This document shows positions 5,275-10,176 of a stretch of 10,176 nt of DNA, one piece after another. Position 1 is the first letter of the stretch. Each line of letters starts with the position of its first letter. The notes below the pieces were generated by a model, which did no database searches, was not told the origin of the DNA, and was given only the letters and a program-made list of their open reading frames with translations. Source of the DNA: an uncultured Flavobacteriales bacterium. GTDB taxonomy: Bacteria; Bacteroidota; Bacteroidia; Flavobacteriales_D; Crocinitomicaceae. Position numbers and translations under genes: made by a program. The stretch is from positions 1-10,176 of the forward strand of contig CAIRMS010000074.1 of NCBI GenBank assembly GCA_903879765.1. The letters run 5' to 3'.

Positions 5275-8070
5275 ATGAAATTTATTGATACGCTTGCACA
5301 GAAAATCCTTGATGAATACTCTGAATTAGAACATTTAGTTGTCATTCTTCCCTCTGAAAGAGCTGTAAAATACCTTGGAAATTCGTTGTTTAAATTAAAT
5401 AAGGGGCCTTTGATTGCTCCAGAAATGCACACAATCGACCGCTGGGTAAGAAGTCAATTCAAACATATCATTGATCCAACAAGACTTTTACTTGTGCTGT
5501 TCGAAAGTTATTTGCAAACCGAGGAGGGAAAAGGTCAAAGTTTTGAGTCCTTCCTAACTTGGGGATCAACATTACTTAGTGACTTCAACGACTTAGACCG
5601 ATACCTGATTGACCAGGAACAAATCTTTAAAAATTTAAAATCCATAAAAGAATTAGAAAGCTGGCAAATTGACGAGGAAAACTATAGTGAATCTCAATTA
5701 AAGTTCATGGCTTTTTGGGAACAAATCCCTAAACTACATGCGCAGTTAATGGTTGAATTGAAAAAAAGATCTCAGATCACACTTTCTCAAGCATACAGAA
5801 AATTAGCAGAGGAAACCATGACCTTAATTTCATCTGATAAGAACTATATTTTTGCTGGATTCAATGCACTTTCTAAAGCAGAACTTCAAATCATTAAAAA
5901 TTTAATGCAACGAGGTAGTGCCGAGTTCATTATTGATGCTGACACCTATTATTTAGAGAATGAGCAGCATGAAGCTGGGTCATTCCTGAGGGCTGACTTG
6001 GAATTTTTAGGAATCAAAACCGCGAGCGTTACTCAAAGTAACATGCAACATTCCCCAATTGATTTTACTGTTATCGAATGTGCTCAGCACACGGGGCAAA
6101 TTAAGGTGGCAGCAACAGAACTAGCAAAATTGAATCAAGATGAATTAGACGAAACCCTGGTTTTACTCGCTGACGAAAGTTTGATTCATTCTTTAGTGAA
6201 GAATATTCCTGCAAATGTTGGAAAAGCTAATATCACCCTTGGTCTTCCTCTGCAACAAACACCCGTTAAGTCCTGGGTGGATTTATTATTTACCATTCAA
6301 GAAAACAAGAAACGTTTTCGAACGAAAGCACTATATTTTAAAGATTTTCAGCGCATTATTAACCATGTGTTTTGCCTATCTTCCCTTCCTGAAGAAGAGA
6401 AAAAACAAATATCAGCCATTGAACAAGATAGCATACGAAAAAACAAAGTTTTTCAATCCGTGGACCGCCTAAATTTGCCGCCGAAAGCAAAAATATTGTT
6501 TGAATTAATCACGGAAGATTGGAAAGAAGATTGGCACGTTGCGCTGGGTAAAATTCGGGAATTAAATCTTCTTTTCGCCGATTCATTTGATCAAATACAT
6601 GAATTTGAAAGAACCGCAATCCAAGTTTTTGATCAAGCAATGCGTGGATTTGAATCCTTACTAAGGGAAGGAATTCCTGCTATGGAGATGCGCAGCTTCA
6701 AGTTATTACTTAATCAACATTGGTCAACTTCCACTATCGCATTTCATGGGAATCCAACAAACGGACTTCAAATCATGGGCTTATTGGAAACACGCATGAT
6801 CGACTTTAAAAACCTCATCATCCTTGGATTAAACGAAGGGAAACTCCCAAATAACAATCCCATTCGAACCTTGATTCCAATGGATTTACGTGCTGTTTTC
6901 AAACTTCCATCAACACGAGAAAAACAAGGGTTGTTTGCACATCACTTCTACCGCCTTTTACATCAAGCAGATCGTGTTTTGGCTACATATACTGCAGCAG
7001 CAGAACAAATAGGCAGCAATGAAGCAAGCCGTTATCTCATGCAAATAGAAATGGAATTAACAAAAGCAAATCCATCCATCAAATGGAAAAAGTTGTTTTA
7101 CCATATCCCCTTCGCAGATAGAGCCTCATTGAATACCACCCAAATTGAAAAAACCCCTGAAGTTCTTCAACGAATACACGAATTTTTAGAGAGGCCTTTA
7201 TCAGCCTCCTCATTAAACAAATTCATGATTTGTCCATTGGACTATTACTACCGGTATTTAGTTGAATTTGGAGAAGACAAAGAAGTAGAAGAGGAAATCG
7301 AAAACAACACTTTTGGAAGCATCATTCATGTCACATTAGAAGACTTATTTAAACCTTTCGTTCAGAGAGATCAACACGGGGAATTAATACACCCTACACC
7401 TCCTCCTGTTCGTGAAAAAGACATACTAAGAATGCTTGAAACATTCAAAGAAAGTTTGTTTAAAGGATTTTTAAAACACTTTGATCAAGATGAGTCTTTA
7501 TTCAAGACCGGAAAAAACCGCTTGAGTTATGAAATGGCAATTGAGATCACAAAAAATGTATTGCAAAAAGAACTGGAATTCATTCAAGGATTAGATGAGC
7601 CTTTGTTTATAGAACAGATCGAAGCAGAAATGCATACAGAAATTAATGTTCCTTTCGGAAACGGCACAAAAAAAATACGATTCAAAGGATACATTGATCG
7701 TATTGATCGCATTGGTGACCGTTATAGGGTAATCGATTACAAAACCGGGAAAGTCAAGAAGGACCAGGTTGAATATCAAGCATCCAATAAAGGTATTATT
7801 ACATCATTTCTGAAAACGAAACACGCACTTCAATTGTCCTTGTATTGCCTATTCTTCAAGGATCAATATGGAAGAATGCCAGACGAAGCAAAAATAACCT
7901 CATTAATTAACGTTCACGACGATTTTAGTTTATCCGTTAAAAATGGAAACTTATCCGATATGATTCCCGTTGTGCATGACCTACTCAGCGAAATCCTAGT
8001 TCAACTATTTGATACAGATCAACCATTTGAACATCAACCTGATTCAGAATATTGCCAATATTGTTCTTAA
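5275..8070 (+). CDS. AddB-like PD-(D/E)XK nuclease with degenerate helicase domain
   Basis: This 931-residue protein resembles the AddB-type (RecB-family nuclease) proteins of Bacteroidota. The N-terminus LVVILPSERAVKYL (about 21-34) aligns in style with AddB helicase motif I but has no Walker A GxGKT, so the helicase part is probably inactive. LETRMIDFKNLIILGLNEG (about 510-528) is the typical 'dE.R...v.v.GlneG' helicase-fold block. The C-terminal nuclease domain begins near 640 with SASSLNKFMICPLDYYYRY (Cys653), then SIIHVTLEDL (His685), KGYIDRID (Asp808) and VIDYKTGK (Asp821, Lys823). The protein ends with CQYCS (Cys927, Cys930), three of the four cysteines expected for an AddB iron-sulfur cluster. 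It would act in double-strand-break end resection with an AddA-like helicase, which is not in the window. Gap to the preceding gene is 41 bp. Confidence 0.88.
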   Translation: MKFIDTLAQKILDEYSELEHLVVILPSERAVKYLGNSLFKLNKGPLIAPEMHTIDRWVRSQFKHIIDPTRLLLVLFESYLQTEEGKGQSFESFLTWGSTLLSDFNDLDRYLIDQEQIFKNLKSIKELESWQIDEENYSESQLKFMAFWEQIPKLHAQLMVELKKRSQITLSQAYRKLAEETMTLISSDKNYIFAGFNALSKAELQIIKNLMQRGSAEFIIDADTYYLENEQHEAGSFLRADLEFLGIKTASVTQSNMQHSPIDFTVIECAQHTGQIKVAATELAKLNQDELDETLVLLADESLIHSLVKNIPANVGKANITLGLPLQQTPVKSWVDLLFTIQENKKRFRTKALYFKDFQRIINHVFCLSSLPEEEKKQISAIEQDSIRKNKVFQSVDRLNLPPKAKILFELITEDWKEDWHVALGKIRELNLLFADSFDQIHEFERTAIQVFDQAMRGFESLLREGIPAMEMRSFKLLLNQHWSTSTIAFHGNPTNGLQIMGLLETRMIDFKNLIILGLNEGKLPNNNPIRTLIPMDLRAVFKLPSTREKQGLFAHHFYRLLHQADRVLATYTAAAEQIGSNEASRYLMQIEMELTKANPSIKWKKLFYHIPFADRASLNTTQIEKTPEVLQRIHEFLERPLSASSLNKFMICPLDYYYRYLVEFGEDKEVEEEIENNTFGSIIHVTLEDLFKPFVQRDQHGELIHPTPPPVREKDILRMLETFKESLFKGFLKHFDQDESLFKTGKNRLSYEMAIEITKNVLQKELEFIQGLDEPLFIEQIEAEMHTEINVPFGNGTKKIRFKGYIDRIDRIGDRYRVIDYKTGKVKKDQVEYQASNKGIITSFLKTKHALQLSLYCLFFKDQYGRMPDEAKITSLINVHDDFSLSVKNGNLSDMIPVVHDLLSEILVQLFDTDQPFEHQPDSEYCQYCS

Positions 8071-8077
8071 ACAAAAA

Positions 8078-8125
8078 AACCTGAAAAGAAATAAAGGAAT
8101 AATTCCGATTAGTTCTTTTCAGGTT
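8078..8125 (-). terminator. Intrinsic terminator for the minus-strand gene at 8218-8577
   Basis: A perfect 13-bp inverted repeat pairs AACCTGAAAAGAA (8078-8090) with TTCTTTTCAGGTT (8113-8125) across a 22-base loop, inside which GGAATAATTCC (8096-8106) can form a smaller hairpin. An A-run at 8073-8079 becomes a U-tract when read from the minus strand, directly after the stem, as in an intrinsic terminator. On the plus strand no T-run follows the stem, so termination of the AddB-like gene, which ends 7 bp before the repeat, would be weaker. The two genes converge here. Confidence 0.8.
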
Positions 8126-8217
8126 ACTGCAAGTTAAATAAAACCAAAACCGAACAAACGTTTTTGTTCTGCTTTTCACTAGACGAAATAGCCTACGTGA
8201 AAGTTGCCTTTTAGCTA
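8126..8217. other. Non-coding spacer with small hairpin
   Basis: This spacer lies between the terminator and the stop of the minus-strand gene. It contains a short hairpin, GAACAAA (8152-8158) with TTTGTTC (8163-8169) around a 4-base loop, and a weaker AATAGC/GCTATT pair (8187-8192 and 8214-8219). No reading frame here looks like a gene. Confidence 0.3.
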
Positions 8218-8577
8218 TTAATATAATTCTGCTTTCAATGCTGTTCTGTAATCTTTCATTTCTTCGCGATTGATTTTATGATCAGCATTTTTCAATAAAT
8301 TCAACAAATACAATAAATTTTCCTTCTCCTCAATTTCCATTGGGTATTCATTTCCCTCCTCGTCTTCATCATATTGTGCTTGAACATCAAAACTCTCGTT
8401 TTCAGTAAGAAACTCGTATGTTAAACGCAATAATTTAACGACCAAAGGATCTTGCTCTAACAAAGCCATTTCGCGTAATGCTTTTAAATCCTCCACTAAA
8501 TTTGAGGCAGTTACACCACTCTTTTCAACATTTGCGATGATAGCATCTAATTTTTGATTCGCTAGTCCAGTTTTCAT
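8218..8577 (-). CDS. Small acidic helical protein, function unknown
   Basis: From the ATG at 8577-8575 this is a 119-residue protein; I do not recognise the family. It is predicted mostly helical from its pattern (leucine-rich segments about 30-58 and 83-97), with a strongly acidic middle (QYDEDEEGNEYPMEIEEKE, 68-86) and a more basic, hydrophilic end (KINREEMKDYRTALKAELY, 101-119). There is no signal peptide or membrane segment, so it is likely cytoplasmic. The frame stays open upstream to a TTG at 8598, but that TTG lies inside a perfect -7 promoter element, so the ATG is the better start. It has its own promoter and a strong terminator, so it appears to be a single-gene unit. Codon use and lack of internal stops suggest a real gene. 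Confidence 0.75.
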   Translation of the reverse strand: MKTGLANQKLDAIIANVEKSGVTASNLVEDLKALREMALLEQDPLVVKLLRLTYEFLTENESFDVQAQYDEDEEGNEYPMEIEEKENLLYLLNLLKNADHKINREEMKDYRTALKAELY

Positions 8578-8595
8578 GTAGTCAATTTTGATAGG

Positions 8596-8603
8596 CAAAT
8601 TTA
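8596..8603 (-). promoter_or_regulatory. Candidate -7 promoter element for the acidic protein gene
   Basis: Read on the minus strand this is TAAATTTG, a perfect match to TAnnTTTG, ending 18 bases before the ATG at 8577. It decides against the longer TTG-initiated frame, because transcription would start downstream of that codon. No TTG is seen at the proper -33 position. Confidence 0.5.
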
Positions 8604-8678
8604 GTGGAAATCATTGAAATATTCACGCTTACAGACAGAACATTGTTCAAAAGCGCTTTCTTAAGCAAAAAGAAATCC

Positions 8679-8686
8679 TATTTTTG
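8679..8686 (+). promoter_or_regulatory. Candidate -7 promoter element for the exporter operon
   Basis: TATTTTTG is a perfect match to TAnnTTTG and ends only 4 bases before the ATG at 8691. If used, transcription would start at or within a base or two of the start codon, giving an essentially leaderless mRNA. No good -33 TTG is seen, and the T-run weakens the call. Confidence 0.35.
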
Positions 8687-8690
8687 TTAA

Positions 8691-9356
8691 ATGGATTTCT
8701 TTATACAAGCTTTTAGTATTGGGTTCTTATTAAGTGTGATGATTGGTCCGATCTTCTTTCTTTTACTTGAAACAAGTATTACGAAAGGTTTTCGGTCAGC
8801 ACTTGCCTTAGACCTAGGTGTGCTCATTAGTGATATTATTTACGTGCTCATCGCTGTCATGTTTGTGGAACAAATTAAAGGACTCATTGCCGGGAACAAA
8901 CTTATGTTCAGTGTTATTGGAGGTAGTATTTTTGTCATCTACGGAATCATTAACTTGGTAAAAAAAGTCGCCTTACTTGATAGCCAAAAAATGGAGGGGA
9001 TCGATGTGAACATCGATTCAAATAAACCGCAAAACAATACGAAAGATTACGTTTTTTTAGGACTAAAAGGATTTGTGTTAAATTTCGCTAATCCAATGGT
9101 TATTTTCTATTGGGTCAGTGTAGCATCGGTTGCAAACAACACAGTTCCAGATGAGAATAGCACCGCTTGGGCCTTCGTTTTCTTGGGAATTGTACTTCTT
9201 ACTTTTTTCAGCATTGACATTTTAAAAATAATTGCTGCGAAAAAAATTCGGCCTCTGGTAAATCAAACCCTGCTGAATGGATTAAATCGACTCATCGGAA
9301 TTGTATTTACCTTATTTGGATTATTCCTTATTCTACAATTCTTTCTCAAGAAATAA
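8691..9356 (+). CDS. LysE/RhtB family amino-acid exporter
   Basis: The 221-residue, very hydrophobic protein has the size and layout of LysE/RhtB-type translocators, inner-membrane exporters of amino acids or related metabolites driven by ion gradients. Likely membrane segments are about 5-27, 37-59, 70-91, 119-147, 157-183 and 197-219, with a charged loop at 92-118. The N-terminal block GFLLSVMIGPIFFLLLETSI (11-30) with its Gly-Pro, the following KGFRSALALDLGVLISDIIY (32-51), and NFANPMVIFYW (131-141) match conserved family blocks. Substrate cannot be inferred. The next gene begins 6 bp after its stop, so the two are probably cotranscribed; upstream it is divergent from the acidic protein gene. 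Confidence 0.9.
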   Translation: MDFFIQAFSIGFLLSVMIGPIFFLLLETSITKGFRSALALDLGVLISDIIYVLIAVMFVEQIKGLIAGNKLMFSVIGGSIFVIYGIINLVKKVALLDSQKMEGIDVNIDSNKPQNNTKDYVFLGLKGFVLNFANPMVIFYWVSVASVANNTVPDENSTAWAFVFLGIVLLTFFSIDILKIIAAKKIRPLVNQTLLNGLNRLIGIVFTLFGLFLILQFFLKK

Positions 9357-9362
9357 ACCTCT

Positions 9363-10176
9363 ATGAAAAACCTTTTATTTCTTCTTTTTATTTTTGGAAT
9401 TACTCCGCTTTTTGGTCAAAAGGTTTTAAAGGAAAACCTCAGTCCAAAAGTTCGCTTATACTGGGACGTAAACAAGAAACACCTGCAAGCTACTGGTTCT
9501 TATTTCACAAGTGAAGTTGTACCAAATACAACTGAGAAGCATGGCAAATGGACCTTCTATACCTACGATGGGATTATGGAAGAGGAGAGTAATTATTACC
9601 GAGATCGCTTACATGGCAAACGTGTATTTTACTACCCAAATAAGAAAATAAAAGAAGAGTCTTACTTTAAATTCAATGTCCCCGATAGTTTATTCTTCCA
9701 ATGGAATGAAAATGGAAAATTAATCACAAAGGGAAAATTTGAATTAGGAAGTCCAATTGGTGAATGGTCCTATTTTTATTCAGACGGCAGGGAAAAATCA
9801 ATTGAAAAAGTCGTTGTTGATACCGTTTACCTCATGGCCAAATGGGAAGAAGATTCTGCGCATCGTCAAACGATTATAAACGGCGATGGTTTTATAGAAG
9901 ATCGTTATATCAGTGGTGGTATTAAAGCTAAATACACCTTTAAAAACGGCTTGAAAAATGGTGTCTTTGAAGAAAGAACGGCAAATGGCGTGCTCTCAAT
10001 TGCTGGAGCGTTTAATCAAGGTAAAAAGGACGGCGTTTGGGAGTTTTATGAATACCGTGGAATACTTGAAAAAATGGTGACATATAAAGCAGATTCATTA
10101 GATGGCGCTTATCTTGTTTTGGCAATTTCTGGAGATACGATCACTTCCGGAAACTATGTGCTCGGAAAAAAAGATG
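9363..10176 (+). CDS. Secreted MORN/YwqK-like repeat protein, partial at right edge
   Basis: From ATG at 9363 the frame is open to the right edge (271 residues seen). The start MKNLLFLLFIFGITPLFGQK is a signal peptide with probable cleavage near residue 18-19. The rest is built of degenerate repeats of the 'NG.k.G.W..Y...G.l' type (MORN_2, as in proteins annotated YwqK): HGKWTFYTYDG (60-70), LHGKRVFYYPNKK (83-95), SLFFQWNENGKL (109-120), IGEWSYFYSDGR (132-143), KNGVFEERTANGVL (198-211), DGVWEFYEYRG (223-233) and DGAYLVL (247-253). Such proteins are common in Bacteroidota and have no well-defined function; the YwqK 'antitoxin' label comes from B. subtilis and should not be taken as evidence of a toxin system. 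It lies 6 bp behind the LysE-type gene, probably in one operon. Confidence 0.88.
   Translation, partial: MKNLLFLLFIFGITPLFGQKVLKENLSPKVRLYWDVNKKHLQATGSYFTSEVVPNTTEKHGKWTFYTYDGIMEEESNYYRDRLHGKRVFYYPNKKIKEESYFKFNVPDSLFFQWNENGKLITKGKFELGSPIGEWSYFYSDGREKSIEKVVVDTVYLMAKWEEDSAHRQTIINGDGFIEDRYISGGIKAKYTFKNGLKNGVFEERTANGVLSIAGAFNQGKKDGVWEFYEYRGILEKMVTYKADSLDGAYLVLAISGDTITSGNYVLGKKD

Noticed and set aside
6215..6472. 85-codon plus-strand frame inside the AddB-like gene
   Set aside because: The 931-residue frame is continuous through it, and the alternative translation is a typical out-of-frame product.
8152..8169. Small hairpin GAACAAA/TTTGTTC as a second terminator
   Set aside because: The stem is only 7 A/T-rich pairs with no following T-run on either strand, so it is not a convincing terminator.
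8575..8598. TTG start extending the acidic protein by seven residues
   Set aside because: The TTG is part of the TAAATTTG promoter element, so transcription would begin after it; the ATG at 8577 is the natural start.
9363..10176. YwqK-like repeats as part of a toxin-antitoxin pair
   Set aside because: No toxin-like gene is adjacent, the protein carries a signal peptide, and the label derives from name transfer; the upstream neighbour is an exporter.

Overview
The window is an AT-rich chromosomal segment that looks like a member of the Bacteroidota, most likely the order Flavobacteriales. The pointers are several start codons preceded by the Bacteroidota-type -7 element TAnnTTTG, start regions with little Shine-Dalgarno signal, and the mix of proteins: a GumN/TraB-type secreted protein with signal peptide, a Bacteroidota-style AddB-like nuclease, and a secreted YwqK/MORN-like repeat protein. 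A family-level placement (for example Crocinitomicaceae) would be a guess.

Layout: (1) 1-793, minus strand: a YeeZ-like NAD(P)-binding epimerase/reductase, cut by the left edge. (2) 905-2308, plus: dihydrolipoamide dehydrogenase, divergent from (1) across a 111-bp gap holding a 9-bp inverted repeat and repeated TTGTG words. (3) 2305-2658, minus: YraN/UPF0102, meeting lpd tail to tail with a 4-bp overlap. (4) 2743-3975, plus: imidazolonepropionase (HutI), divergent from YraN. (5) 4007-5233, plus: TraB/GumN-family secreted protein with a C-terminal extension. (6) 5275-8070, plus: a 931-residue AddB-like PD-(D/E)XK nuclease with a degenerate helicase part. (7) 8078-8125: a strong hairpin whose U-tract is read from the minus strand, so it most simply terminates (8). 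(8) 8218-8577, minus: a small acidic helical protein of unknown function. (9) 8691-9356, plus: LysE/RhtB-type exporter. (10) 9363 to the right edge, plus: a secreted MORN/YwqK-like repeat protein, 6 bp behind the exporter and cut by the edge.

The genes are mostly ordinary housekeeping or accessory genes without one shared pathway: central carbon metabolism (lpd), histidine breakdown (hutI, without the other hut genes here), DNA repair (AddB-like, YraN), and envelope/secreted proteins (TraB/GumN, MORN). hutI, traB-like and addB-like genes are close enough (31- and 41-bp gaps) to be cotranscribed, although the traB-like gene has its own good -7 element. I see no CRISPR array, tRNA, rRNA, insertion sequence, prophage or toxin-antitoxin module, and no clear undescribed system. 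No gene-free stretch exceeds 300 bases.
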